A DNA stretch of 64,000 nt, taken from positions 72,168,212 through 72,232,211 of the forward strand of contig CM069870.1 in NCBI GenBank assembly GCA_036172665.1, written 5' to 3'. The notes beneath the pieces are model-generated. The model had not been told where the DNA came from. It did no database searches and was given only the letters and a program-made list of their open reading frames with translations. The DNA comes from Prosopocoilus inquinatus. Taxonomy: Eukaryota > Arthropoda > Insecta > Coleoptera > Lucanidae. The number at the start of each line of letters is the position of its first letter. The stretch's first letter is position 1. Positions 13,475 through 24,725 of this stretch are shown here, piece by piece. A program made the translations under genes and the position numbers.

Positions 13475-14174
13475 TTATGGCAATTGGTTATAAAACCATG
13501 GGCCAGACTCTTAAGTTGGTATTAATGGTATTTATTTTCATCCACTTTATATTAAACTTTTTAGTTTAATAATTATAAAAGAAACATTTAAATTCATAAG
13601 TTAATTTTTGACTGAGTTAATAAAAGAATTATCAGTTTAATTCTGTCTAAATTTAAATTTGATAAAATATAAGGAACACTTAAAGGTGCAACCAATTTAC
13701 TATTAATAAGCTTGATATATAACTGATTAGAATTTTGGATGTTATTCGGATGTAAGGTGCTAAGTGTACAATGTGCGGAATAAAAACAATAATAAGGCTT
13801 TATTCATAGAATTACTACAAAAGAGACGGGAAAATAACACTTCTTTGTTTAAGAGTTTCAAAAGTCTGCTCGCAAAAAAGTTTAACGGCGGGTTTCACAA
13901 AAAAATTGTTCATCAGCGATTAATTTAATTTTTTAACCCAACCAATCACAGGCTTTAATCACGCTGTTAAATGAATCAGTGATTAAATATATCTTTTGAA
14001 AACAGAATGATACAGTCGCGATCATCCTAATCAAGACCGTTGTCAGCTAACTGCGCCCTTATTGGCACTGGTAATAAGGGTTACAGAACTGTCAATCGGT
14101 TTCGATTAGTTTGACTGTACCGTACGTAGCGTTCTCTATCTGTTACATCAAAATTGAGGATATTTTTTTCTAAT
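13475..14174. other. AT-rich intergenic DNA
   Basis: No gene, RNA gene or clear element seen. Confidence 0.4.
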
Positions 14175-14786
14175 GAGATTATCGGTGAGCCTATTGATGA
14201 ACTTATCGGTGAGTCTATTGATGAACTAATCGTTGAGGCCATCGAAGAACTCCTCGGTGAAGCTATCGATGAGTGTATCGGCGAAGCTAACGATGAATTC
14301 ATCGGACAGGCTACCGATGAACTTTTCATGAGGCCATCGATGAACTCGTCGGTAAGGTTATAGATGAGCCTACCGATGAACTCATCGGCCATCGGTGAGC
14401 CTATCGATGAACACATCGGTGAGGCCATCGATGAACCCATCGGTGAGGTTATCGATGAACCCATCGGTGAAGCTATCGATGAGCCTACCGATGAACTCAT
14501 CGGGGAGGCCATCGATGAACTCATCGGTGAGCCTATCGAAGAACTCATCGCTGAGTTTATCATCGGTGAGGCTATCTATGAACTAATCGGTGAGGTTATC
14601 TATATACTCATCGGTGAAACTATCGATGAGCTAACCGATGAACTCATCAGTGAGCCTATCGATGAACTCATCGTCTATTGATGAATTCTCATGGGCGAGG
14701 CTATCGATGAATTCATCGGTGAAGCTATCGATGAATTCATCGGCCAGGATACCGATTAACTTATCGTGGGCAAATTGATGAACTCG
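14175..14786. repeat. 24-bp minisatellite (GATGAACTCATCGGTGAG type)
   Basis: About 24 imperfect tandem units of 24 bases, each made of two related 12-mers (GATGAACTCATC and GGTGAGGCTATC types). Units vary by point changes and by occasional loss of a 12-mer. Because the period is a multiple of three and lacks stops, long ORFs appear on both strands (14364-14681 +, 14081-14563 -). Their repetitive translations, with no start context, argue against coding. Confidence 0.9.
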
Positions 14787-16326
14787 GCGAAATAAAAATA
14801 AAACTGAAAAATAAGCTGTAGCGTGAAGATTCGTTCATCTAAATCAAATCGTTCAGAATCATTTCGTTCGAGAAGATTCGTTCGTTCGTGAACGACATTG
14901 TAACGAACGAAATGAACTCAAAAGATTCGTTCGTGAACGACACAATTCTAGTTATGAGTCGATAATTACCGCACTATCTTTACCTTACGGTATATTTCCG
15001 GTGTTATCGGTAAGGAGGTAAGGTAACATTCATTTGTTAGCGGTTGTTACCTCTGTTGTTAATATATATAAATGTAGGTAATTTTTCCAAATGATCGAGA
15101 ATCGTGTTACATTAAATTATTTAGTAGAAATAATATTAAATATTGGAAACTTTATATTTTAACAACAGCTATAAATGTAATGAGTATCCGATAACAAATG
15201 AAGCAAATTTAGTACATATACGTTGTTCACAAATTAAAAAACCACTACCTGTTCCAATATGTTGGTATAAAACATAAGTCCCCAACAGATCATTAACAAA
15301 ATACTAAGTTGGCAAGGTATTTAAAGTTTCATGTCAAAGTAATTTGTCAATTCAATTTTACTATTAGGTTATTTACATTTATTTTCATTTTAATGAGCCG
15401 TTTCAATTCATTACAGTTTGTTTGTTATAAAATTGCTTGCGAACGATAGGGTAAAAACCATGAATCTAACCTTATCGTTAATTTCAAGCACTTGCCAATT
15501 TTGTTACCAAATTTTTAACTAGGACATTGTTACCGATTGTATTTTTCACAAGGCAACACCGCCAGTAGTCTTTTAATTTGTGAACAAATTATAAATATTC
15601 AAATATTTAGTCAAAAGCGTAATTGGTAATTCCGGCGCGAGATGTCACCGTTTGAGATGTAATTAGCAATAGGTGCTTTCTTTCGCTTAAAAGTTTGAAT
15701 CGTGTTTCGAATAGCTTGGTCCTGAATTACTTAGTTGTTGCAACAAAACACCTGACTTGAATTTTTTATTGTCATTTGTAAATAACCGTCATTCAATCCA
15801 AACAAGTTTTAAATATAGAGAGATTCAAAGAAAAGAATGTCTGTTTTTGAATCAAAACACGTTTGGATCACAATTTTGTGAGCAAAAGAAAGCACCTAAT
15901 GTTAGGTTTTTCGTTTCTGAAATCCCGTCTTTTCTACCTTCTTTAACTCCACTTCAATCATATCTACAAGCAACTTGAAATCTGAAATTACCAACAAAAA
16001 TAATATGTATATATCTAGTTTGTTTCCCAAACTCTTCCGAACAAGTTACACGTCTATTATATCTAGGGACCTTAGCTACGGTAACGTTACCGGAAAGATA
16101 ATATAAAAATAAATTGCGGGTACACTACCCGCCACTGAAAACTACATTTTATACCTTTTAGATTAACTTATTCGCGAAAATTAGCAAGCAACAGATAGCG
16201 CTTAAAATAAGGAAAACATAAATATAGGAAAACAAACAGCTTGTTCTAATCGATCGAGTTTTATTATTGTGTATACGTTATGCTAAAAGTCAGGTAGCGT
16301 CACGAACCTCACAAACAAACATTTCA
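14787..16326. other. Intergenic DNA with TTCGTTCGTGAACGAC repeats
   Basis: 14860-14945 holds several copies of an inverted-repeat motif built on TTCGTTCGTGAACGA. Downstream DNA is AT-rich. A 73-codon ORF at 15757-15978 has no recognisable domain. Confidence 0.45.
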
Positions 16327-16334
16327 GTATATTG

Positions 16335-16791
16335 TAGAGATGGGCCAGGGAATGAACGCGGTGCATTGAAAGCACCCACATGGGTGCATTCACCAGGGTG
16401 CATACCTGAATTCACCGGGTGCATTCAAAAATTTAAATTTCCCTCGCAAATCGAAAGAGAAATAATCTTTTCTTGATTTTATTTAATTGTTTGCAGGTGA
16501 TTTACAGGTTTAATGATTCATAGTGTTTGGTGAATAGCTGAATAGTAAACTTTTAAGTTTAACCGTAAGCTTTGCAGCTTAGAATCTGAACAAAATGAGT
16601 AAGTTTTTGAAATTAACGTTACAAAATAATTGTGTAGTGATAGTTCGTATTCGTCGGGTATTTGGTGTCATTTTGAAGCATTTTTTGAGACTTATTTAAA
16701 TGTAGGCAACCGAGCAAAGCATCCAATGCACCGGGTGCATTCCGTGATTCCACCGGTGCAAACGATTGCACCGGGTGGAATCCCATCTCTA
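16335..16791. mobile_element. Non-autonomous hAT element with subterminal repeats
   Basis: Termini TAGAGATGGG and CCCATCTCTA are exact inverted repeats. The flanking 8-mers GTATATTG (16327-16334) and GTATAATG (16792-16799) match at seven of eight positions, the hAT duplication length. Both subterminal zones carry clustered copies of a CACCGGGTGCATTC-like motif in both orientations, the usual layout of hAT transposase binding sites. No transposase ORF is present. Confidence 0.85.
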
Positions 16792-17009
16792 GTATAATGT
16801 TTTCTATAGGTTATGTTGACTTGACTACAGCCTTCAAATTTCAAAGTTAATCATTGCTTAAGAATAATTAATGCTACAGTTTAAAGAAATTAATCAATGT
16901 AATAAGTAATCATTAGGTTATTACGCCATTCGTTATTAACATGAATACCTTTTATATTAAAAAAAAGTTTACGCCAAAACTCTTTTATCAAATTTCCTTT
17001 TATAACATA

Positions 17010-17293
17010 CAGTGTGTACCAAAAGTTTTATATAAATGGAGAGAAGGTTTATCGTACATTTCACAAAAAAAAAATATTCTTGATAAAAAGCTCTGCGTGA
17101 CTTGTGGATCCATAATCAGGTACAAAATTTAAAAAAAAAATGGCTGGAAGACAAGAAAAAAAAATATTGTTAATTTTAAAAAATGTTGTACCTGGTTAGG
17201 GATCTACAAGTCACGCAGAGCTTTTCATCAAGAATATTTTTTTTTTATGTAAAACTTTTTCTCCATTTGTATAAAACTTTTTGGTATATACTG
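17010..17293. mobile_element. Mariner-type palindromic MITE (284 bp)
   Basis: Starts CAGTGTGTACCAAAAGTT and ends with the complement TTGGTATATACTG. It is flanked by TA on both sides. Arms extend over about 120 bases and include AGCTCTGCGTGACTTGT and its complement. No coding capacity. Confidence 0.85.
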
Positions 17294-17724
17294 TATGTAT
17301 AATATACATGCCTACTATTTCTTTTTATGTTTGATAACTAAAGAGCGGATTCTATGCTAAATGCATATTGCATGCATATTTTGCATATTTGAGCATTTTG
17401 TTCAATTTTCGCATATTTCTTAAAAACGTGCATATATATGCATATTTGAAAGAATTTGTGTCGAAGTGAGTAAATTTTTTCCTGAATTCTTAATTCGTCA
17501 GAACATGTTGCATTAATTAGGGTCTAGTTTGCACCCTTCTTGGGCTTAAGCAGGCAGAATTTTCCAAGTAGTGAATTAGGGATTTCCAAGTACTTTCTTA
17601 ACGATGCGGTGGGGCGTTCATGTTTGCAATATTGTTTCATCACTTCTTCGCGGATTATTAGTCGGTTATTGCTGCGAACGTTTAGTTCTTCCGTAAAAGT
17701 ATTTTTGTTTGTGAGAAGTGCAAT

Positions 17725-19232
17725 ATGCCGAAAGACAATTCCAGCCTGGTTAATTCCTGGATCAGAAGCTATCCCGAGCTTGCTTACACCAATGGAAGCG
17801 TATTCTGTAAAGCCTGTAGTAAAATGGTAAGTTTTAAGTTTGTTTTCATCCTCCTTAGGTAAATATTTGCTTGGTTCTTGAATATTGAAAGTTCAGACAG
17901 TTTACAAAAATTCAAGTTCTTGTTGTAGATACCAACCCAACGAAAATTTTCGGTCACACAACATGTCGGGACAGAACTACACAAGTCAAAATGCAAGAAG
18001 ATGAATGAATCGAAAACATTTCAATTACCCTTAGACAGTGGACCGTCGTTGATGACTCATCTAATGAACAACAAGAATTTAATGCTGATTTATGCGAGGC
18101 GATGATTTGTGCAAACATACCTTTGAAAAAACTGGAAAATTCTATTTTTAAAAGTTTTTTGGAAAAATATACCAAGAAAAATGTTCCCGATGAAAGTACG
18201 TTAAGAAAAAATTACGTGCCTCGCATCTACAACGATACTCTAAAAGAAGTCAAGAAAATCGTAGAAAATCAATATATTTATTTTATTGTGGATGAAACTA
18301 CTGATTCTTGTGGGCGTTACATTGTAAATTTGTTAATAGGGTCTTTGCGGGAAGATAAACCTAGTGAATCTTTTTTAATAGCCTGTACACAGTTAGACAA
18401 AACTAATCATTTAAGTATTTTAAGATCTGTTAATGGATGTTTTATGAAATTTTTCTCACCTAATGTAGTTCCTACTGAAAAAATTTTACTTATGGTATCA
18501 GATGCTGCCCCTTACATGGTTATAGCCGGGCAGCAATTTAAAACAATTTATAAAAATTTAGTTCACGTGAGTTGTTTAGCTCATGGATGTAACAGAGTAG
18601 CTGAACATATTAGATGTGAATTTTCTGATGTAAATCTACTAATTAGTACCATTAAAAAAATATTTGTCAAAAGTCCCCTACGAGTTCAGTTGTACAGGGA
18701 AAAATTGCCGAATGTACCTTTACCTCCCGAACCAGTGTTGACTAGGTGGGGAACTTGGTTGGAAGCGGCAATGTTTTATGCTGAACATTTTGTAGCAATT
18801 AAGGAATTGGTTGTAGAGTTTAATGCCTAAGATAGTGCTGCTATTGCAAAGGCACAAAATATTGTAACAAAAACTTCATTGGCAAATCAACTGAACTTCA
18901 TCAAAATGCATTACAGTTTTGTAATACAAACTATAAACAATTTAGAAAAACCGAAAATGTATTTAATAGAATCCGTTAAAATTGTTAAAGAATTTAAAGA
19001 GAATATTTCAAAAGTTCCAGGTAAAATCGGTAGTTCAGTAAATAAAAAATGTTTATCCGTTTTAGATAAAAATAGCGGCTTCAAAACCCTTGAGGAAATT
19101 TACGAAATTTTGAATGGAAACTTTGAAATTGACTTAAGTGTAGAATTTTCAGCTATGAGTCACTTTAAATATGCCCCAATTACCTCCGTGGATGTTGAAA
19201 GGAGTTTTTCAATTTATAAAAATATTTTGTAA
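17725..19232 (+). pseudogene. hAT transposase of the CGGBP1-like group, inactivated
   Basis: Exon 1 (17725-17826) encodes MPKDNSSLVNSWIRSYPE and then FCKAC, the first half of a BED-type zinc finger. A GTAAGT donor at 17827 and a TTGTAG acceptor ending at 17928 join it to VTQHVGTELHKSK, the second half. A frameshift near 18035 precedes the main ORF (18102-18830), which has DETTDS, SDAAPYM and SCLAHGCNRVAEHI, then LTRWGTWLEAA. A TAA at 18828-18830 breaks the same frame, which resumes to 19232. The C-terminus holds the hAT dimerisation signature YAPITSVDVERSFS and stops early after YKNIL. The resemblance to insect and vertebrate CGGBP1-like proteins is from family knowledge. One frameshift and at least one nonsense codon make it non-functional. 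Confidence 0.9.
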
Positions 19233-19398
19233 ATTATAATCGAAGATATTTTTAGTCGTTATAATATTTACTTAATAATGTACATACATAATATACATAC
19301 TTCCTTCATATAAGCGTTTACAAATAAATGTAAATAAATTGTATAAAATATAATGTTTTTTATTTGAATAAGAATGCCCATAAAACACAGTAGACCAG

Positions 19399-19554
19399 GG
19401 ACCGTATTCTCGAATCGAGCGATAAGAGTCGTATGCGAAAATGACGTCAAAATGATGCAATTCTCGAACGATTTCTACAGTTTTGTATAAGAGTCTACGT
19501 CATTTTGACGTCATTTTCGCATGCGACTCTTGTCGCTCGACTTGAGAATAGGGC
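19399..19554. mobile_element. Palindromic MITE nested in the hAT element
   Basis: Arms of about 58 bases pair: left from GGACCGTATTCTCGAATCGA, right ending GAGAATAGGGCC. Both contain AAAATGACGTCA. A possible 4-base duplication CCAG lies at 19395-19398 and 19555-19558. It lies within the hAT termini, so it inserted later. Confidence 0.8.
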
Positions 19555-19711
19555 CCCAGTTATTGCATTATTTGAAGTGTTCGGCCTATCTTGCACATAT
19601 TTCGCCATTTTTAGTGCATATATATGTGCATATTTCATCATTTTTTAGTGCATATATATGCGCATATTTCATCAAAATTACTCGCATATAAATCCGCTCT
19701 CTATTGATAAC

Positions 19712-21123
19712 AGATTACAGATTTATTAAACAGACAAACGCATAGGTATTTCAGTGGAATCATCATCTGCACAAATACACACACAATTCTATTAAATTCT
19801 GAAATACGAAACCTGCATTCTAAGCAAATACAGAGTATTGCAATCCCGCCTAAGTTGTTTGCAATCTATCATTTAAGCATGTCACTCACTATGAAACATG
19901 CTGGGCAATATGCTCGGCAATATATTCCTCAACATATCTTCTAATGACCGCCACACATTGTGAAACGCATTTCAAAACTTCAGTTTTATTTAAAACATTC
20001 ATGCTGTGAAGCAAGGAGGATATCCCCTTTGTTGTGAAGTGGGTACCAATTTTGTTAGAAGTATTATCATTGTTAAAGTACCAAAAAGTGGCACTATCAG
20101 CACAGCAAACTTGTCTATAGCAAAGAAAAAAAACTGCCATAACGTGTTGTGAGGACGCCACACACACCATCACAATAAGCTCAGGCTCCCGTGCTGGCTT
20201 TTGTCTATTTTTCCAAGAGCTTGCAACAAACAAGCAAAAGCGAAATTGTTGGTACGTGTCATGTTGCCGAACATGTTCCCCAGTGAGTGGCCAGCTTTAT
20301 TAGGAACTCAGGTGAGCAAAATGCGCGCAGGTGAGCGGTCATCAAGAGTGCGCATCTCGTGGTAAATTCCTGACGTCGTGCAAGTGGGGACTGCATGTAA
20401 TTTTTTGTCGTTGTTGCCTTGTTGCCAGTTACACAGGTGGTCGAGGTAAGGAGTGCGACGGTATCCTCAGACGAATTTACGAGCTCCGTCCAGTATCAAA
20501 TGTTCCAGAGTGTGGTTAGTGCATCGTCCAATGTGTCCTGTTCCTGTGGTGGATATGTTCAGATGAAATTTCCGGAAGTTAACATCGTTTGAGGTGGGTG
20601 AGAACCGCACACATTTAGGTACTCCCATTCTTCTTTTGCTGATTCGGAAAACGTACTTACCTATCGGTTCTGGTTTTGTGCTTGTGAAAGAAATATGTCG
20701 ACGCGCGCCACGCGAAGAAACGTTCTTGTATTACCTAATCGAACCGGTCTTGTTCGAGTTAACAGAAATTGTGTCGAAGAAAAGTATGTTAGGAGATATT
20801 TTTTTTTGTATGCAGGTGATGCACGGACGAAAAATTTCTAAAATGGGTAACGGAACTTTATTTGCGCAAATTCTAAGTTCTAAGATACGCATAAAACAAG
20901 AACAGCAATATTTAGATAATCTGAAAGTGGAGAGGATGTACGTAAGTTGGTACAGTCATAATTAAAAGTAATGTCTCCCTAATAAAACTTTAATTCGTTA
21001 TCTCAGACATTACTAAAAGTATTACTGTACATGAACAATAAACAAAAATGAAGGGTATGTTTACTGTTTACGTAAAAGGACCATAATTTGTGCTTCAAGA
21101 TTGGTATCGCTAACGTCAGCGTC
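19712..21123. other. Unassigned region with a possible exon
   Basis: A 114-codon minus-strand ORF (19889-20233) continues upstream without a stop for some way, but I do not recognise it. A segment ending near 20940 has a strong acceptor (TTTTTTTTGTATGCAG, ending at 20816) and donor (TAC|GTAAGT), and encodes MGNGTLFAQILSSKIRIKQ-like sequence. It could be a single exon of an unknown gene, or chance. 20300-20590 is GC-richer without a clear product. Confidence 0.25.
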
Positions 21124-21271
21124 GGCTGCGTTCAGACAACCGTAGCGCTGCAGCGCTTTAATAAAGCACAAAATTGAACGAGGTTTATGTGACGTAACTG
21201 TTTCCAGCGTTTTCTTTAAGTTTTGCAGCGCTTCAAGTCGCGCAACGCTGCGGTTACCTAAGCGTAACCAA
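21124..21271. repeat. Short inverted repeat, probable MITE
   Basis: GGCTGCGTTCAGACAACCG at the left and the imperfect complement of GCGCAACGCTGCGGTTAC at the right, with GCAGCGCTT in both arms. No target duplication identified. Confidence 0.5.
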
Positions 21272-21534
21272 TTAATCCTTAGTCTCGTGTGGAAGCAAAA
21301 AATTACTGGGTAATTTTTAGAGCATAATTTTATGTACTGTCGCCGCCAAAAAAGACACTTTTTTGACGTAAACTATACTAAAACTTTTGCTGGGTAGCTG
21401 TAATTACGAACTGTCATTTACGGATGATAAACAAATTAACTTTTATAAGGAAAAAATTCATTCTCCATTTTTGCGTTACCTATACGGCTAGTAATTATGA
21501 GCCAATATTTTTTAAAATGAAATAATGACTGACC

Positions 21535-22023
21535 CAAGGTTGGTAAAACTGATATTGCACCTAGCAGGTTGCCTCGTTCCCATTTATATGCAGTTTGAAA
21601 TTTCCTCCCCGCAAAAGTAACTCGTGACACGTTTAACCCCCGTCCCTCGTAACTCGTCACACGAAACTTCTATCCGTCACAGTGAAGTAAATAGAGTGAG
21701 TTTTAATCTGTTTCTTAAAACTTACAGTATTTTACACTGGCTGCACTAGTGCGCACTGAGTGTATTTCCATCTCAGTTCAGCTTTATGTAATAAAACGAG
21801 ACGGAGATACATTCAGTGCACATTGGTGCAGCCAGCGAAAAACGCTATTAATCTAATTCACTAAAAATCGAATCAATTCTATGGTCCTATTGATCATGTA
21901 ATGCAAAACCTGCTTAATATGCTCAGTGGAATTTTTCACGTGCGTGACGTAACGAGTTAGGTACCCTCTCTACCCTCCCCTGATCAAAACACCCTTCTAT
22001 ACAGTGTAGCTCTACCAACCTTG
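21535..22023. mobile_element. MITE family B, copy 1, inside family D
   Basis: Starts CAAGGTTGGTAAAACTGA and ends CTCTACCAACCTTG. The copy at 26911-27239 is uninterrupted, which shows that about 120 bases were inserted here (family C). Confidence 0.85.
21730..21845. mobile_element. MITE family C, copy 1, inside family B
   Basis: A palindrome containing GCACTGAGTGTATTTCCATC and its complement, with GGCTGCAC/GTGCAGCC near the ends. It is absent from the other family B copy. Related copies lie at 40909-41011 and 52289-52402. Confidence 0.8.
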
Positions 22024-22369
22024 AACAGACCTTTATTAATGGTTATCTGTCATCCGAAAGTGTCAATTTATAATTACAGCCACCCAGCAAATTCTTAACA
22101 CCATGAAATTTACGTCAAAAAAGGTGTCAATTTTTTTTGGCGGCGACAGTATTTAAAATTTTAACAAAATCCGGAGTGTTCGTTTTCCATTGACGATTTT
22201 TGTACATTAGAACAATTCAAAAATTGTTGGCGGAAAAAAAATCCCGAATATTGCTCAGATTTCAAGTACTTCCAGTTAAAATCTATTCGGAAAAAGACCG
22301 TGAATAAAGCCAATGTAAAGTATAGCGCTTCCTACATCTAAAAATATATAAAGACATCAATAGCCTCTT

Positions 22370-22452
22370 CATAATTACAGCCACCCAGCAAATTTCTTAG
22401 CGTTATTAACTTCACGTCAAAAACTTTCAATTTTCTTTGACGGTGATAGTGT
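22370..22452. repeat. Fragment of MITE family D (right arm)
   Basis: Shares ATTACAGCCACCCAGCAAAT and the terminal region of the element ending at 22149, about 300 bases upstream. Confidence 0.75.
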
Positions 22453-22714
22453 AATCGACAATGCTTTGTTCTAGAAGAAAATTTGTAAAGATTGAACATA
22501 CCTACACAATATTAAACAAAATATACTTACTCTAATGGTGCTATTCTAGCCTGAAATTTAAAAAAAATTAAAAAAATCGCAAATGCTTGGGTATTAGAGG
22601 GAGATCATAGAAGGTAAATATTTGTAAATAAGACTAAAAAGTAATATCTCGGAATAGCCCGCCTCATAAGGTCTATTAAGAAAAGCTGGTTTTGTATTAA
22701 ATAACGAAAATGTA
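22453..22714. other. Spacer between MITEs
   Basis: AT-rich DNA without a recognised feature. Confidence 0.4.
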
Positions 22715-23551
22715 CAGTGTCTTTCAAAAAGTGTGCTACAAATGGTACTTTTTTTATTATCGATTTTTATATAAATTTATTGAGGCAGAACGATTTTGCA
22801 TCTCTTAAGATCAAATTGAGGAATTGCAGATGAAATTTATCTTAAACGATATACAGCGTGGTCGCTTAGAAATGAAGACCGCTTAAGAGTAAACTTCTCT
22901 TATTTAACAAGATACAGGAAAATGTCATAAGAATAAGTCATTCAGAATTAAGAGTTTTAGCTAGATATAGAATTACAACGTCCAATCTCAAAAATAATAA
23001 AAATTAATTTTGAACCACTCTTTATACACACTACATTAGAAAACACGAGACTTGTACTTATTTCTCAATTACTTCGTTTGGTTCTGAACGATTATTTCAA
23101 TGAATTGCTATCATGTTACAAAAAAGCACAAATAATCACTCAGAAATAAATGAAGTAATTGAGAAATAAGAACGAATTTCGGATTTTCCTCTTCATATTA
23201 TGTTAGGGGACACTTTAGCCCCACCAGAACTTCCTAATGAAGGTGTATACAGAGTAGTTCACAATAAATTGTGATTTTTTTTCATTTTTGAGATAGAAAG
23301 CTGTAATTTCATATCTAGCTATAAATTTAAATTCCGAACAATTTATTCTTACATCTTGTGAAATAAGAGCACTTTACTCTAAACGGTCTTCATTTCTCGG
23401 TGTCCACGCTGTATACTATTCAAGATAAATTTCATCTGACATTTCTCAATTTGATTTTAAGGAATGCAGAAGCGTTTTGCCTTAATAAATTTTCATAAAA
23501 ATCGATAATAAAAAAAAATCCCATTTGTAGCACACTTTTTGACAGACACTG
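22715..23551. mobile_element. Mariner-type MITE, outer element
   Basis: Ends CAGTGTCTTTCAAAAAGTG and CACTTTTTGACAGACACTG flanked by TA at 22713-22714 and 23552-23553. Arms continue through CTACAAATGG and ATTGAGG-type sequence until another element interrupts the centre at 22854. Confidence 0.85.
22854..23411. mobile_element. Inner mariner-type MITE with CAGCGTGG termini
   Basis: CAGCGTGGTCGCTTAGAAATG at the left is mirrored by CATTTCTCGGTGTCCACGCTG at the right, with TA on both sides. The first eight bases, CAGCGTGG, equal the termini of the autonomous element at 31705. Arms are long, and the centre contains a further palindrome around CTCAATTACTTC. Confidence 0.8.
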
Positions 23552-23553
23552 TA

Positions 23554-24449
23554 TAATGAAATGTTGGCTGGATTTTTGTTTTGTTTAAATATTATTGGCT
23601 TACAATACTATCAGAGGACGGAGTTACAATAAACATTCACTCACCGTTGGTTAGGTCTCTCATTCCTAGTGCTCTTTCTCGCTTCCCTGACCGCAACAGG
23701 CACTGAGGGTAAACGTCTTAGCTTCCGGGCATCGCATTCCAATTCGATAAGAACCATGCAAATTAACCCTTTACGAGTATCTATTTAGTAAAATGGAACA
23801 TTCCGCTTACCGAGGCCGTTTTCCCGGCCCCGCCCCTCCAGCGGCGAATCTAGAAGCTCTAGCTCCCTCATAATGATATCGGACACAAGGGAAATCATTC
23901 TCGCACGTTGACTGCCTTCGCAGGTATTACCCATCACATTCACCTGTGAATATAAAACCTACCCGTTCCGATGGATATTAGCATATCTTGAGCATATGCC
24001 TTCAGAGCCAGTTGTACAAAGTAGGTTTAAGCACAAGGCAATCCACTTGGTCAAGTAAATAGTTAGCTATTCTACAGCATCATCGGTCCCCTACAATGCT
24101 ACGCCACTGGACCGATCCCCGCCAATGCATGACAGTTGAACCGCACCTTTCTCCAGCATCGTCGGTCTCCTACAGTGCTAAGCCACTTGACCGATCCCCG
24201 ACAATGCAGGATAGTTCAACCACATCTTTCTTCCGCAACATCGGTCCCCTACAGTGCTACTCCACCAGACCGATCCCCAACCGTGCATGCTAGTTGAAAG
24301 ACACCTGAAAGGTCACCTAGAGACGCCAGTCGACATCTCTGTGCCGTTCACCCATGTCGCCGGTACCCTTCGCGTTAACCCTCGGGGGACTGCCGTAATC
24401 TCATTCGTTTCTTTCCGGCTTGGGCCAAATACGCTCCCATATCATATTA
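23554..24449. other. GC-richer unassigned region
   Basis: 23640-24060 is unusually rich in C for this window and includes a TATAAAA-like stretch (GAATATAAAACCTACC, about 23946). Together with the following triple repeat it could be part of an LTR, but no paired LTR or coding region is seen. Confidence 0.35.
24075..24310. repeat. Three tandem 79-bp repeats
   Basis: Units start near 24075, 24153 and 24232. Each has a CATCGGTCCCCTAC-type start, a GACCGATCCCC centre and a TAGTTGAA- or AGTTGAAC-type end. Neighbouring ORFs follow the repeat and are not convincing. Confidence 0.85.
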
Positions 24450-24463
24450 CCAAAGTAATAACG

Positions 24464-24725
24464 AACATACAAACTAGCGACATCTTACTATCGCTTTTTG
24501 ACCTAGCATTGCAGTAGGATAGACAAATTGAAGCGGGATTTGCTCCTAATAAGTCCCCCAGTCAAGGCGGCCATGCTTGCTGTCAAAGCATAATGAAAGA
24601 TTTTAGAAAAATTTTGTGCAAATCGTTTTTGATTGCTGAAGAAGCCCCAAGCAGGGCTGAAACAGCTGTCCAGAGGCTGCTCGAGGTTCTCACTGCAATC
24701 AAAAACGATTTGCACAAAAATTTTT
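24464..24725 (+). mobile_element. Family A repeat, copy A2, with 14-bp target duplication
   Basis: CCAAAGTAATAACG occurs exactly at 24450-24463 and 24726-24739, flanking a 262-bp insertion. The left half is the family body in minus orientation. The right half is the hammerhead arm in plus orientation, so the two sides form a clean hairpin closed by TGCAAATCGTTTTTGATTGC and its complement. A variable-length duplication points to target-primed (retro) insertion, not cut-and-paste. Confidence 0.85.
24631..24675 (+). ncRNA. Hammerhead-like core in copy A2 (stem I altered)
   Basis: CTGAAGA (24636-24642), AGCCC/GGGCT, GAAA, CAGCTG and GUC, then CAGAG at 24671-24675, are all present. The 5' strand of stem I has been replaced by GATTG, so inner stem I keeps only about two or three pairs. 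Probably inactive or weak. Confidence 0.6.

Larger units (their letters stand above)
17339..19703 (+). mobile_element. hAT transposon with 8-bp target duplication
   Basis: The terminal inverted repeats TAAAGAGCGGAT (17339-17350) and ATCCGCTCTCTA (19692-19703) match at 11 of 12 positions. TTGATAAC is duplicated exactly at 17331-17338 and 19704-19711. Subterminal zones are rich in GCATAT motifs. The element is 2365 bp and carries one decayed transposase gene and a later MITE insertion near its right end. Confidence 0.95.
21337..22149. mobile_element. MITE family D, outer element of a three-level nest
   Basis: Ends CTGTCGCCGCCAAAAAA and TTTTTTGGCGGCGACAG flanked by TA. Both arms include GCTGGGTAGCTGTAATTA and its imperfect complement. 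A lone right arm of the same family lies at 22370-22452. Family B (21535-22023) is inserted near the middle. Confidence 0.85.

Noticed and set aside
14081..14681. Repetitive proteins from the 24-bp minisatellite on both strands
   Set aside because: Open frames on both strands follow from a stop-free period of three; no start context or splice support.
20440..20590. LINE RNase H C-terminal fragment on the minus strand
   Set aside because: A TGTGHIGRC...HTLEHLI-like reading is suggestive but too short, with no neighbouring reverse transcriptase in frame.
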